From: Branchiostoma floridae
Taxonomy: Eukaryota > Chordata > Leptocardii > Amphioxiformes > Branchiostomatidae
Length of the DNA stretch: 64,000 nt
Assembly (NCBI RefSeq): GCF_000003815.2
Contig: NC_049993.1
Location: 15,951,350 to 16,015,349, forward strand
Direction: 5' to 3'
Translations under genes and position numbers: made by a program
Part shown: positions 42,127-54,764 of the stretch, in pieces
Layout: every line of letters begins with the position of its first letter
Position numbering within the stretch: the first letter of the stretch is position 1
Notes under the pieces: model-generated
What the model was told of the DNA's origin: nothing
The model's database searches: none
Seen by the model: the letters and a program-made list of their open reading frames with translations, nothing else

Positions 42127-45100
42127 ATGGGGAAGGACTACTACAAGGTTCTGGGTATCTCCAGAGACGCGAACGAGGACCAGATAAAGAAGGCGTACAG
42201 AAAGATGGCGCTGAAATACCACCCCGATAAAAACAAATCTGCGGGCGCCGAGGAAAAATTCAAGGAGATCGCAGAGGCGTATGAAGTATTAAGCGACCCG
42301 AAGAAGAGAGAAATATATGATCAGTATGGTAAGTATGTCTTGGTTTTTGTTTCCGTAAAAGTCTCAGAAATATCTGGTCCAAAAGTAGGTGGATGAAACG
42401 CAGTTAGATGACAACTGTGACGTAATTATGAGAAAGGTCTATAAAACTATGACAGTTATAATATGTCATTTTCTGTGGCTAGATTTATGACAGTGGCATT
42501 TGTTTCATCATAAGAAGTTGTTGTAGTCAATTTCCAGTCCAAGTGTGTTCTGTATCGTACATCTGGCGGTACTTCCTAAGACATTGCTAGAAGTTACTAG
42601 AACGTACTCCATAATTCGCCCCGCCCCCTAAATGTAAATGTTTCTAAAACGAACCGCACAAATAACGTTACAGCCCGAGGTGCAGTGATTCACCAGGGTA
42701 TAATGTAGCTGTGTCTCAGATCTGTTTTCCGTCACTAGGTTGTTAAGTATCTAGTTTGGTTTAGTAAATTACCAAAAAATTCAATCAGAGCCTACCACAA
42801 ACGATTGAAGCCATCAAGAACTCATGCTGTCGAACATCAAAACATGTTCATATTCCTGTAATATTCAAATGCAAATACTACTGCTCAGCTGTATCTTTGA
42901 AAATGCACATAGATCCAAACTAAGAAGTGCAGTTTTACTCAGAATCTTAGTAATCGCAATAGGTAGTCCAACTGACAGTTTGACCTCTGACCTTACTTCA
43001 GGTAGGCATTAGAAATACTACACTAGTTCTTTAACACCCTCGGCTTCAAAACCCTTTTGTGGGCGGAGCAACCCTATTTGCCCATAGTATAGCCGAGTGC
43101 CCATGTTCTAATCTAACTCTTACGTAGGTGATAATTCAAGCCAATATTGATATCATAGGTTACCACATGAATATTAACAATCAACATCCTGACATTGACC
43201 ATGATCCTACCATTTATTCGGCAGGAGAGGAGGGTCTGAAGGGTGGTGGTGGCGGCGGCGGCGGCGGGGGAACCGGCGGTCCCGGCAGCTACACATACAC
43301 CTTCCACGGCGACCCCAACGAAACCTTCCAGAGGTTTTTCGGAACGTCGAACCCCTTCGAGGCATTCTCCTTCATGAGCAATGGCGGCTCCCAACGCATG
43401 TTCTTCAGGTGTGTATTCACGCTGACTCCAAATCTCCAAGCAGATGTTGTGGTACAAAATTGTGAAGTTTTCTGACAGGGATTTTTGCAGCCTTCTTAGC
43501 AGACGCTTTGGGTCTGCCTTTTTTCTGATGGCATACTGTAACAGTAAATGCATTTAATTTTGCGGGGATTTACTTTTGTAGCATCAGGAAAATGTAGTGT
43601 TCGTGGCAGGGCTTTAGCCAGCTCGAATTTTTTTTCCGTCAGCCAATTACAATTGTCGCGAAAACCGCGAAAATTGATTAGAAGGACTGAACTGAGACCT
43701 TGAAAAACGGGTTTTAATGAGATTATCGTATGCGAAAGGGCGCCGACACACATTGTCAACAATCATAACAATAGCAAAACAAACAGTGTGTGGCTTTTAC
43801 GGCCGTGGACGGCGTCCCCAAGCCGCCTGTAGCTTCCACCAAGGATTTTTGTCCGTCAAGGTTGACGGATTGGTTTTAAAATTTTTCCGTCAGACGCAGC
43901 AAATTTCCGTCAATTGACGGAAAAACGGACGCTGGCTAAACCCCTGGTTCGTGGTGGTTTTAAGTTCACGGTAGCACCATAGACTGTAGTCACATACTAT
44001 GATCGAAAAATGTTTGCCGCGGTTTTAAGTTTATGGTGAAGTAGCCACTGCGAAAACCACAAACATGAAACCACCACAAACATTTCTGCATTTACACTAT
44101 TACAGTATCAGACTTATTGCACTCTGTTTCTATTGCACTCAGATCATAGATTCCAACTTATATGCCATCAGAAAAAAAGCTGTACCCATAGAGTGTGCTA
44201 TTGTGCTCAGGAGGCCAGCTATAGTATAGGTTTCCTGACAGTCTGGCCACTAGGAATGATCAGTAAACTTCACGATTTTCCAACACAACATCTGCTTGGA
44301 ACTTCATCTGCCTTGACAGTGGAGCAGTTTTGCGAGAATAGCAGTCTGTTGCCTGTTAGCGATGTTGTGTACTTTGTCGTGATTAGTTGATGCAGGAATG
44401 GCTGTTCTTTGTGCAACTCGTGTGTTGTGTCATGTGACTTCAGCCAACCAATCAGCAGCTACAGTACAACACAGAAAATTGGTGGACTGGCACAAAATCT
44501 GGATTTTCCTGCTTTTTCTGGGGTTTGTCTGTGGCCGTTGAATTGTACTACTGTAAGTTCATTTAAGTTCGCGAGATTTTTAAGTTCGCGTATTTCGCTG
44601 AGACCTTTGCTTCGCGAAGTCATCTACTCGCGAACATGCATGTTCAATATCGTCCCCCTCCCCACACCCTCCGTCCAAAAGATCCAGTCTCTGAAACTAC
44701 GTGTTTACTATGATAGCAACTTATACCAATGACAAGACCCAATTGATAACAGACTATTTATTCTTTTCAAACCGAAATAAAAGTTGATTCAACACATATA
44801 CGATACAGGGAGTCATTATTGTATAGAAATGTGCCACCGGCGACCGGAGGAAAAAGAAACATGTCGGCTTTGTTTACAAACAAAACTTACGTACACGCCG
44901 TGACATGGCTCTTTCTTTAACCTCCTTGGCTGCGATAACAATCTACTTAGTACATTATCCTAGTTTAACTAGATTTCTACAAGTTAAAAACAGAACAAAA
45001 AAATAAAACTGAGTAGTACCGGTCTTTACAAATACAAGTAATGGCTATGGAATTACAGCAACTAAGATTTACAGCAAATTATAATGACGGGGAAATTTTC

Positions 45101-48100
45101 ACGACTAGAAACGTGGCAAACAAAACTCCGCTTACATGCCGAAAAAAAGACGTTCGTTTCATAATTCTGAGTTGGAACTACTGTAAATATCGGAGAGATC
45201 AACTCTTCACCTTCTTGTGTAAAATTTGTGTCCACAAATTACGCTGAAAGTTTAAAACTTAGCGCCGTCTTTCACGCCGAAAATATTTCAAAATGGCGCC
45301 CGCGTCGCTTGTGTTCGGCGTGGGTATCCCGTCAGCCTATGCGGCAAATGTGATTGCGACATATCAGAGGTCATTGGCCCTGTTGCGTTCCGTGCGCTGT
45401 CATCAAATCACGGCCGAAACAGGCCGAAATGAGCCCAACAATGAGACAGTGGCTTGGTAGAAACACATTTTTATTGAGTACACCTACTTTAGACATTGTT
45501 TGAAGGGTAACTATGAACTCTAAGGCGTAAATTCCGCCTTTGACGGCATGACTGGTGTTGCGGTGTGGGTGGGAGGGGGGCACTCGCGTTACCGTCATAG
45601 TAACGTTACCGGATCGTAACTTTTGAAAAATATTTGAAACACCAGCTCGCGAACTCAAAGATCTCGCGAACTCCCGATTTGCTCAAACTCGCGAAATTAA
45701 GTGCTCGCGAACATAAATGAACTTACAGTAAGTTGTAGTGCCTTGTGCTGTGGTTATACTGAGAGGACAGCTGCAGACTGTGTCAGCACAGAAGAGCTTT
45801 TTCAGAGCTGAATCTATCAGAGTCATTGGACAGAAAATAGCTGCTTATTCAGAGATTAGTTACTCATCAGGAATGATTTTTTATACGTACTTAGGTTTCA
45901 TTGGCTGCCATAACTGGCTGTATCCTTCTTGGATCAAAATAAAGCATGAGCTAGGCTTTCTCTCTGCAACCTATGATAAAATTCTCAATTTGAATATGCT
46001 TGGTGACTTTATATATAAAACTGTATCTGGTGCATGCAAACAAAGTCAGCAAAGTTTTGGCAACAAAGTACAACAAGGAGTCTACATAACCTCCTTGAGT
46101 ACACCAAGTTATGATGATGACTGGCGAATGGCTTGATGTCAGAAATGTTGACCCTGTTTGACCACAGTCAGTGGGCTGAGCTGTGTTGCATGTGTGGCAG
46201 AAATGTAAACAGCTAGGGTATGTGGGATCTACTGTGTCAGTCCTCAAAACACATTCATTGCAAAGTTGGCACCTCCGTTTGGTTACTATTAAAAAAACAC
46301 AACCCAATGCAATATTCCCAAAGTATTGTTCTATTTAAGAAACACAACTCAATGCCATGTTTCCAAAGCACAAAATTTGTCAATTTGCTGTGACAGTGAC
46401 AATGACATAATGGTTTTGGATCTAAGAGTTCTCTAGTATTACATGATGTGATACTGATAGCGAAAATGCAAATGCCATTCATGAATGGTTGGCAAATGAT
46501 TTTATCAAATTGTTTTTTCATCTTCGAATGTTTTGGTTGTACTTCTGCTATAGTCAAGGTAAAAATAAGTGGTTCTACAAATGCACAGTACATTGTCAGG
46601 GCTTGAAGTCCTTTTTTCTGCATTCCTGTACAGGTGCAGGTAACGTTAGAAATTACCTGCACCTTGCAAATTTTACCTGCACCACTCTAAATTTAGGAAG
46701 TATGGATCAAACTTAAGTTGTTCAGGAAGCATCAGAAGTAGGCATTGATATAAGATGGTGAAAAACCGTAGCAGAAGACTACCAAAACATTGGTAGGTGA
46801 GAAGTAATCTGAATTTGATTAAGCTTCTAAGGACCCCGAGAATGCAAACAAAGATGCTGTTGTGGATCCCCGGAATATCATGTTGGTTGTGAGTCTAACC
46901 GTGTATTGTACTGAAAGCATTGATATAAAACTGTTAAAGGTAGCAGAAGACTACCAAAACATATTGGTACGTGAGAAGAAATTTGATTTTGACCTGGAAC
47001 TCCAGCATCCAAACAAAGACCATGTTGTGGAATATCATGTTGGAATTGTGAGTCTAACAGTGTATTGAGGGCTGTAGATAGAATAACAGCTGCAATGTTT
47101 TCCTTATAGCAGTTCCGCAGCAGACCCCTTTGGCAGACAACAACACATGCAACACATGCACCCTTTTGGGGGATTTCACAGGTGCAACTTTAACCCTTAC
47201 TCCTGTGCTGTACTGGTCTCGTGTTGTGTTAGTACATGTATGTGTGAGGGAAAGTCTTAGTGACAAGCAACTCTGGACAAGGCAAAATGTTTATGGAGGT
47301 GCTCTGATCCAGCTAACTAGGGCTCCAGATACTTAATGTCCGTGCTCTATCTATATTACATTGTAAATTGTGATTCATAGTATTGCGCCTTGTGTTGAGT
47401 TGCCTTTGCCTTGCCAAATTGCAAAAAGGCATATAATCATTTTTTGTCTTAAATCTGTTATGTCGAAAATTGTTATCTCAGAACTTGCAACACTATTTGG
47501 AGGAAATACTCAGTATAGACAGGTTAAGTGAAGAGGGAAAATTTCAATTGCAATTTTCGACAAGCACAAGGGTCTTAAGGATTTCAACCCTTCCCAATAG
47601 CTGGATGGGGAGGAATTAACAACAGCTGGGATTCAAACCTAAGACCTTCTAAACCTTGCTTTGCCCATTGTTTATCACCAGGATTGTTTTTCTAAATACT
47701 CACAGAAGCATGGTCTCTTCCAGTGGAACTTTGTGTTGCTGCACCCTTGTTGTTCATTGAAATTTCCATTCAATACTTTTATGGTCGTTATTCAGTACTT
47801 TTAAGTCATTATTCAGTACTTTTTAGGTCATTATTCAGTACTTTTCGGTCATTATTCAATACTTTTAAGTCATTATTCAGTACTTCTTATGTCATTATTT
47901 TGTAATTTTTGGATTCTATTTCTTGCTTTCTAGCTCATTCTTTTGTGAGACATTCCTTTTCTGTTCTCCTTCCTTTCATGATGTCTGTTGCTGGTAATGG
48001 CAAGCACCACTAACAATATCATTTCTCCTTTCTACCGTACAGTTCTGGAGGAAGGCCTGGTCATGATGGGTTTGATCCCATGGAAGTGGACGATGATCCT

Positions 48101-50719
48101 TTCACCGGCTTCGGCCATATGGGAGGAATGGGAGGGGGGCACGGACCTACACGGATGAGGAAAGAAGTCCAGGTAAGGACTTGTTTATTTGTTTATTGAA
48201 GTTTTCATTGCAAAAATTGAGGGCAAGACAAAACAGGTGACAGGTCACCTGTTTTGTCTCAATAATAATTGGAAACAAAAAAACATTCCACACTACTTTC
48301 TGTTGTGTTTCAAAACTTACAAACACTTGTCAAGAACTGTTATATTCTTTTTTAGCACATCTGTTGAGCTAAGGGCACAACCTGCCCTCCGTGCAATTTG
48401 TCCGTACGTTTTTTTTTGGAGGCCACGTCCGCCACATATTTCTGAAAATGTTCAGGCTGTACAGTGCAGGCGCGTCGCCCGTACTGGCACATATGGAGGG
48501 CGAATCCGCAGCCAGATAGCATGTACGTTGCCTGCACGTTAAGTTCTACGGCATGTCTGCGTGCTCCAAAATTTGTCAGATTCCCTGCGAGTTCGTACGG
48601 AGGCAGTACTTGCCACTTACGGATCCCAAAAGATTGCCCACGTTTTGGCACGTAGACAGCACGTATTTGCACGTACAGCGGGTTGTGCCCTTAGTTTTAG
48701 TCTCCGAATGGAGTTTTGCTCCTTGGGAGATACAAAAATCCCATGTGCCTTTTGTATTGGTGAGGGCCCAGGTATAATAATAATGATGATATCGGGTGTA
48801 TTTACAGCCAGTAGGTACCCAATGTAATAATCATTTCCTTACATTTCTGATGTTGTTGAACAACGCTTTTGAACAGTGTTATTGAAGAATGTGTTAAAGA
48901 CAAGGATCGAAAGAGACATTGGACAGTCAGGATCATACTGGAAAACTTTATCTAGTACTAGTGTGCCTCACCAGTGAAAAACCTGATCCATGATGATGAT
49001 GATGATGAAGTATGTGTATTTTCTATATTCCAGGGTCAATGTAATTAAGGATTCCTTTTGAAATGTTTTCAGGACCCTCCAATCACCCACAATCTCATGG
49101 TCTCCCTGGACGAAGTTTACCGCGGGACCACGAAAAAGATGAAAATCAACCGTCAGGTGATCGGCGCGGACGGCTACGCGAGGCGGGAAGACAAGGTTCT
49201 GGAGATCCAGATCAAGAAGGGCTGGAAGGAGGGAACCAAGATCACGTTTCCCAAGGAGGGCGACCAGAAGCCCGGCCATATTCCCGCGGATATCGTCTTC
49301 GTCTTAAAGGATAAACTAAACCCGGTCTTCAAGAGAGACGGGAGTAACCTGATCTACACAGCAAGACTCTCCTTGAGAGATGTAAGTACTGCAGTTTTTC
49401 TTCTTTACTTGAAAATAATTTTTTTTGTTATTGAGTTTTCATAGACCAATAACAAAAAAGCTGGTGAACCTTCCAAGGAAAATAATGTCAACAGAAATTC
49501 AAATCTTTTGTAACAGAAATTCTGAGTTTTCCAACCAGAGAAATGTATTAAGATGAATTAGAATATGACACCACTTAAATGACGTAAATAAATTTTCTTT
49601 ATAAAGCATTTAGAATCATCTTGTATGGCAAAAATGCCATGAATCACATAATATTATTCGGTTACAAATTCTCATTGCCAAGCAGTTAAAAAGGACAACT
49701 TTCTTCATGTACAAAACAACAACAGTTGCTTCTTTAACTTCATCTGTGTTGGTAGAAGTCATCATTGAACTAGTTTAACTGTAATATCTACTTTAATACA
49801 CAAAAGTTGGACTTGACAAAGACTGGTGCTGTTCAGTCAAAAATTTGGGTGAGTCCAATTGTTGTGTTGGATATTACAGTTAAACTAGTTCAAAAGTTGC
49901 TTCCTTGATTTGAAGTCTAAACAAAATCATCATGTTAAAAAAGCCGTGCAGTTCTGTGTGTACAAGAAGACAGGAAATAGGTGTCAACTTGAGATTCTCT
50001 GGTTGCGTTCCCGACAGTCTGATTCAGACCAGTAAGGTCATAGCTAGCATAGCTGGAGACTCCGGGTATGTGCCCCGCCGGTTTTGGGTGCACCAGCTGA
50101 GGGTCCTGGACTATTTTCGGCTCCCAGACGTCGCTCTGGGAGAGTAAAGATAGCACGGCGTTACGCAGCAGTACATTCTCAGTTACATATACTAGTAGTT
50201 GATGGAAGACTGTTAGTATATAGTACATACCTCCCTAATGCCACACCAATTTTATTTGTTTCTCTGATTTGAACATTGTGTCTCATGTCAATTGTCAACT
50301 TTGGAGTTTAAATAATTCACAAAAATTATTTTGGGTCATGTCTCACCCTTCTCAGACTATCCAGCTTGCTCCAAATTTCAGGGTCAGCTACAGTTAGTGA
50401 GATTTAGCTTAAACTACATTGTGTTATTTGAAAAATAGGCACCATATTTCTCCAATAATAACAAGTCATTTCTTCTTTTCCTCAGGCCTTGGTTGGTTGT
50501 ACAGTGCAAGTTCCCACCTTGGATCAAGGCAGGACTGTTCCCATCCACTGCCAGGACATTGTCAAACCTACGTCAAAAAAGATTATCCGGGGGGAGGGAC
50601 TCCCCTTGCCTAAACAGCCAAGTCAGCGAGGAAACATTGTTGTACAGTTTGATATCCAGTTTCCCAACGGACTATCGCCGTCGACAAAGGACATTTTGCG
50701 GGACTGTCTACCAGCGTAG
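42127..50719 (+). CDS. DNAJB1-like: DnaJ homolog subfamily B (DNAJB1/4/5 type), Hsp40 co-chaperone
   Basis: Five exons, 42127-42328, 43225-43408, 48043-48172, 49073-49381 and 50486-50719, join in phase to give 352 residues (human DNAJB1 has 340). Residues 1-70 are the J domain with the HPD motif at 32-34, which stimulates Hsp70 ATPase. A G-rich linker follows ([14 protein letters not shown]) with the [22 protein letters not shown] region, then two C-terminal beta-barrel domains ([48 protein letters not shown]). There is no cysteine-rich zinc domain, so this is a class II (type B) Hsp40, cytosolic and nuclear, delivering unfolded clients to Hsp70. One gene probably stands for the vertebrate DNAJB1/4/5 group. 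The promoter has a strong heat-shock element. Intron 2 (4.6 kb) is packed with mobile elements. Confidence 0.96.
43535..44107. mobile_element. TACTGTAA-type TIR element, interrupted by a hAT insertion
   Basis: The ends tactgta..agtaaatgcattt (43535) and gcatttac..tacagta (to 44107) are inverted. The interior phrases (ggtggttttaagttc, accaccacaaac) match elements at 1701 and 15945. A 340-bp hAT-like insertion (43607-43946) interrupts it, with an 8-bp duplication. In DNAJB intron 2. Confidence 0.65.
43607..43946. mobile_element. hAT-like non-autonomous element with perfect 8-bp target duplication
   Basis: The ends CAGGGCTTTAGCCAGC and GCTGGCTAAACCCCTG are inverted. The exact octamer GTTCGTGG flanks it at 43599-43606 and 43947-43954. 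The 8-bp duplication and CAGGG end indicate the hAT superfamily. The interior has repeated ccgtca/tgacgg inverted motifs and no transposase. It shares its end type with the element at 61973-62335. Confidence 0.85.
44549..45730. mobile_element. 1.18-kb TIR element (TACTGTAAGTTCATTTAAGT ends)
   Basis: The left end TACTGTAAGTTCATTTAAGT, followed by tcgcgag, is mirrored by ctcgcgaac..aaatgaacttacagta at 45703-45730, so TA plus a CTGTAAG terminus lies on each side. Internal frames are short and unrecognised, so it is probably non-autonomous. In DNAJB intron 2. Confidence 0.65.
46735..47065. repeat. degenerate direct duplication, about 180-bp unit
   Basis: gcattgatataa, agcagaagactaccaaaacat, gtgagaag.aat.tgattt, gcaaacaaag and ggaatatcatgttgg occur in the same order in 46738-46885 and 46916-47045. 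Non-coding, DNAJB intron 2. Confidence 0.65.
47769..47898. repeat. minisatellite, about 22-bp unit, six copies
   Basis: Units of cattattcagtacttttaagt with slight variation. About 140 bp before the acceptor of DNAJB exon 3. Confidence 0.85.
48369..48694. mobile_element. MITE with TIR CTAAGGGCACAACC
   Basis: CTAAGGGCACAACC at the left and GGTTGTGCCCTTAG at the right are exact inverted repeats 326 bp apart. The minus strand is open almost throughout (106 codons) but matches no known protein and probably reflects GC-rich repeat sequence. In DNAJB intron 3. Confidence 0.7.
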
Positions 50720-51330
50720 ATATTTTTTTTAGGAAGTGCAGTTATGCTTTAGGAAGTGTCCTATCGTTGGAATTAACTTTGAGTTAGACCAGTACGGATC
50801 CTTCACAAAACACAAAGTGACAAGAGAGGACATCTCATTTAAAGTATATTTTGCAAAGTAGATGTTCGTATGGTTGTGGAATGGAGACACTAAAAATAAG
50901 GGCAATGCTACAGTCGAAAATCTGGTGTAGGCCAAATAAAGGAAAGCTATATATATATCGGTTTAACGTACATTGTGTAAGATACTGTGTAGTTAGTTGC
51001 ACAGTAGGCCAAACTGTTCACATGCCAAGTGTACAAAGACTTTCCACCAGTATAATGCAATATAGTAGAATCACTAGTACATGTACTGTACAGAAGACTT
51101 TAACTACATGTATAAGCAAGGAGGTTGAGAGAGTCTATTTTAACCTCAATGGTTCAAGTGCCAGCTGCAATGATTAAGGTATGATTATCAAACTTGCACC
51201 ACTAAGATGCAGTATAGCTGTACAGTGTTTATTTGTCTGTGGTCAACATGTGATAGTTTTAACGATAGAACACTCGCATCAATATTTTTGTATACTGGGT
51301 ATACAGTCCGACAATAAATGAGAGTGAGCA
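50720..51330 (+). terminator. DNAJB 3' UTR with poly(A) signal
   Basis: The first AATAAA after the stop is at 51313-51318, predicting a 3' UTR near 600 bp. No competing gene model in this stretch. Confidence 0.5.
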
Positions 51331-52775
51331 CATGGTTGATAGAAGTTCTGGGTATGAGAAATAAGTGTTGGATGTCTTCATGTAGAGTGTGTCTGACTTG
51401 GGTACCATCTTAGCTATGTACCCTCAGGGTTCTTGTCATTCCACCCCAGACAAACATTTCAATCATTCAGTCCCCTTTTACAGACAGAAATGGAGGCTTC
51501 ATGACATTTCTATCCTGTACATGTAGACAACAGTATTACAGAATTAAGATAAAGTAACTTGAAATTTGACCCACAAAATACAGGAAACAGTATATTTCAG
51601 TTGGTTATGAAGCTTCCTGGGGAATCATACCACAGAGTCCTTAAAATTCCTTTCACCAGGGCCCTACCAAAAATTTCAACTATTCCATGCCCCTTAACGG
51701 ACACAAATTTGAATTCCATCACACATTTCATCAAATGTTGTCACAGATACAGATGAAGCATGGAAATCAAGGTAGAATTTAAAAATGTATTACAAAATAA
51801 GTCAAGTAAGGGGAGAGTGAATACAGTTGCTTGATTTATTTTATATTATGTTAAGATGAAGCTATCTGGATTTGACCCTCATAATGCAGGAGATAGCATT
51901 TCACGTTGTCAAATTGACAGTGTATTGCCCCTGGACCCCCAAGATTCCTCAATGCGAGAGGACGGACAGAAATTTCCAGCAGGAGAGACCCCTGCTCCCC
52001 CTATTAGTCTAGTCTCCCATCCTGTGTGCCATCGTTCCAAATATGTCCCTACATTTGTGAGGTGGGGCAGTGAGTGGGGCCACTGTTAGAGGCCTGGCAT
52101 AGTTTGGGTCGGTACATTAAACATTGGGGGATGTCGGGGAAAACCAATGTTAGATATTTGCCAACTCATCTGATGGTAGTTTTATGTTATTGCTAAATTT
52201 AGCTTTATCCGATCTTGTCAGGAATATTGGGAAGTGTGATTCAAAGATGATTCTAGTTCTGAGAGAGTATCACTTGGGTGTATCTTGGACTAGCATTTTC
52301 TGTGTCAGAAGGGGGAGGGGGGCGTAGATACGTGTACATAGCCTCGGTAGCCTTCAACGGATGTATTTGTGTGTCAAAATATCTCCCGGGTTATTTTTGC
52401 TTTGCATCATGTGAGGCCATGAAGGGCAAATAGCATGGTTAAATAGGGGTGGTTTTTGTAATGGTAGCCTGGGTACAGTCCTTTGTAATGGCTTTTTAGT
52501 ATATATGTAATGCCTGGGGGTAACCTCAGTAGGTCATGGTACCGAACAAGCCTGGATTCTAGGCTAAAGTGGCAGGTTGGTGTGACAAGGAGCTGGTACA
52601 AAATAGTATCTCTCAAGGCAAACAATATAACATTACATACACTGGTGTTTTTGTTTGAGGATAAAGCAATTTTGATTAATTGCTTGGAGATGGAAAGTCT
52701 ATGAACTGTAAAGTTGTAAATGTTTTTGAAATACTTAGGTATTTAGTAGGTTTGGAACTTTTAGACATATTTAGG

Positions 52776-52921
52776 TTATGAATCATTCATTTGCAGGCAT
52801 CGTGAATGCATAGCGGCTACAGACATCCACTGTTCGCGCCAGGTTGGTCTGTCCTGGGCATACTCCCTCCAGTTGGGTCTGGAGACCCTTAGCTTATTGA
52901 GTGTGTTGAAGATATGGTCTT
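52776..52921 (-). pseudogene. LINE C-terminal fragment, minus strand
   Basis: The minus strand reads NTLNKLRVSRPNWREYA, QDRPTWREQWMSVAAMHSR and a stop at 52776-52778. The W..YAQDRPTWR pattern is the tail of RTE/CR1-like non-LTR proteins. The rest of the element is absent. Confidence 0.5.
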
Positions 52922-53149
52922 TTGGTTATAACTTACGAACCAAAAATGGCAAATGAAGAGAGGGAGAGGGGTTGGCAGGGATCCAGTACTGTTTGCACCA
53001 ATTATCAAACAAATTAGAGAAAAACATCCCACCAAATCTGACAAGTGTAAATGCACACTGAAGATTGGGCTCAGGGATTGTGCTGTACTGATATCAAAGT
53101 TTATTAGAATTGATTACAAAGAATTATTTGTTGATCTGTGTAGGGAGAG

Positions 53150-53272
53150 GTGTGCTCAGCACCAAGGACAGGTACTATCGGTTTTGGGTACAGTTGACTG
53201 CCCGGACAAGTGAGTTTACCTTTGTGTGGATGGCGTTTAGCACAAAGGACAGGTGTATTTTCCTGTTTGGAG
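53150..53272 (+). repeat. isolated units of the 43-bp minisatellite
   Basis: tgctcagcaccaaggacaggta and tttacctttgtgtggatggcg..agcacaaaggacaggtgta match the unit of the array at 57045-57450 in UROD intron 4, about 4 kb away. One to two units only. Confidence 0.6.
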
Positions 53273-53667
53273 ACAATGACCGAATGCAGGAAATATATCA
53301 TACATCTTTATCAAGCCGTGACAAGCAAGAGAAGCCACGCAACAGACTGTCAACTCGGCTATCCTACATGGTTCGCAAGATTTCATGTTGCCCTCCCCCT
53401 TTTCAAACTTGCTTCCATCCTACTCTTGCCCCGAATTCGTCGGAGAGCTGCCAGAGGAGTAAACAACAGATAGATTAGGATGACTTCGAATCAATTATGG
53501 CACTAAACAATGAATATGAAAAGCGTAAACCTACAGAATGTCTCACAGAAGCGTATATTCACCACGCGATTTCAGTTGAATTGTTCACGGTCTCACAGCG
53601 ACCCCTAGTGATCAGTTTGCAAGATGCAGGCATTTAGTTGAAATAGAAAAGGGAAAACTTGACGCTG

Positions 53668-53836
53668 ATTGGCTAATAAGTAGACATTGGCTAATTTGAT
53701 TGGACAATGTTAACCAATCGCTGACAGGTAAAATTTGAGAGACTGGGTAAAACGTACCGTAGGCGCCAGATTACTACTCTATCATTGGTCCAATTCTACC
53801 AATGAAAATGTTTGATAGATAACCGAATTGACCAAT
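53668..53836 (+). promoter_or_regulatory. CCAAT-box cluster upstream of UROD
   Basis: Eight CCAAT/ATTGG pentamers lie within 170 bp: 53668, 53686, 53699, 53714, 53784, 53790, 53799 and 53832, in both orientations. This density suggests an NF-Y-dependent promoter. It lies 0.9-1.1 kb before the UROD ATG, followed by GC-richer DNA and a possible first exon ending at a GTAAGA donor at 54157. Confidence 0.5.
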
Positions 53837-53949
53837 CACAGATAAGAAATCAAAATCTGTCCAGATGGTGTAATGGTAATAATAATTTTATCCGCAAGGC
53901 GACGCTTTCGTATCAGTACGCCATTACGTCGAAGTTTTGTTGTTGTCGT

Positions 53950-54156
53950 TGGAGTTACGTTGGTTCTTGTGACGTTTCTGTGAATATTTAGCCTAGAACC
54001 CATCGTAATCTAGCTCCTATTCGCTTAAGTACCTGCCAAATAACGTTATATTCGAGTCCTATTTCGACAGGGGAGCGACCGGAGAAGCAACCCGGAGCTA
54101 ACAGTTAGAATTTACAACGAAGCTAATGACCTTGCCAGAGCATTTGTATTCAACAA
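53950..54156 (+). other. possible upstream (5' UTR) exon
   Basis: Downstream of the CCAAT cluster, the sequence ..ttgtattcaacaaac ends at a strong donor gtaaga (54157). It contains a short frame from ATG 54126 (MTLPEHLYSTN) that matches nothing known. It might be a non-coding first exon of UROD or of an unrelated transcript. Unproven; the left boundary is arbitrary. Confidence 0.25.
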
Positions 54157-54753
54157 ACGTAAGAATTTTGATGGCGTTTCCGTCTATTGATTTATGTTTC
54201 ACATATCATCTCCTGGTATTCCATCATCCAAGGTCGGAGCGACGTAGGGACATTTTGATTTACAAAAAAGCTGATGTTGTTTCCTGTCTTGTGCAGATAA
54301 CACGTTACCAGGCTTGTCTGTGCATAAATATTGATAAGGTGGCTTCGAATTTATAGACTAGATGGGGACGGAACACACTATGAGGACTCAATCAAGTTTT
54401 CCAGTCATTCCTTGTCATAAAACAGCAGCAGTTGCACTTCTGCGGTCGAATTCGGAAACGTTGTCCTTGGTGCTGAATAATGATGGTGACTGCATTTTGT
54501 TGTTTTGTCTTGTGTAAAACATTGCTAGACAACTAGGTAACTCTGCCATCTGAAACTTAACTTCACATGCCATAGTCCTACACATTGATTAATCTTTCAA
54601 TGGCCAAACTGTTAGGAGAACAGTCGACAATCACCTCTCCCCTCCCCATTACAATTCTCCACCCAACATCTGCTTAGATATTACAAGTACACACCGTACT
54701 GAAGCGCCGCCTAGCAATTCGTGCACGCACGACACCAGAAGATTACGAAAACA

Positions 54754-54764
54754 AAGATGGCGGC
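54754..54764 (+). promoter_or_regulatory. YY1-type AAGATGGCGGC element at the UROD start codon
   Basis: An exact AAGATGGCGGC overlaps the start codon, the classic position of YY1 initiator-proximal sites in housekeeping genes. No TATA box was noticed upstream. Confidence 0.5.

Noticed and set aside
48352-48672. 106-codon minus-strand frame
   Set aside because: It coincides with a short TIR element (48369-48694) and has no recognised domain.
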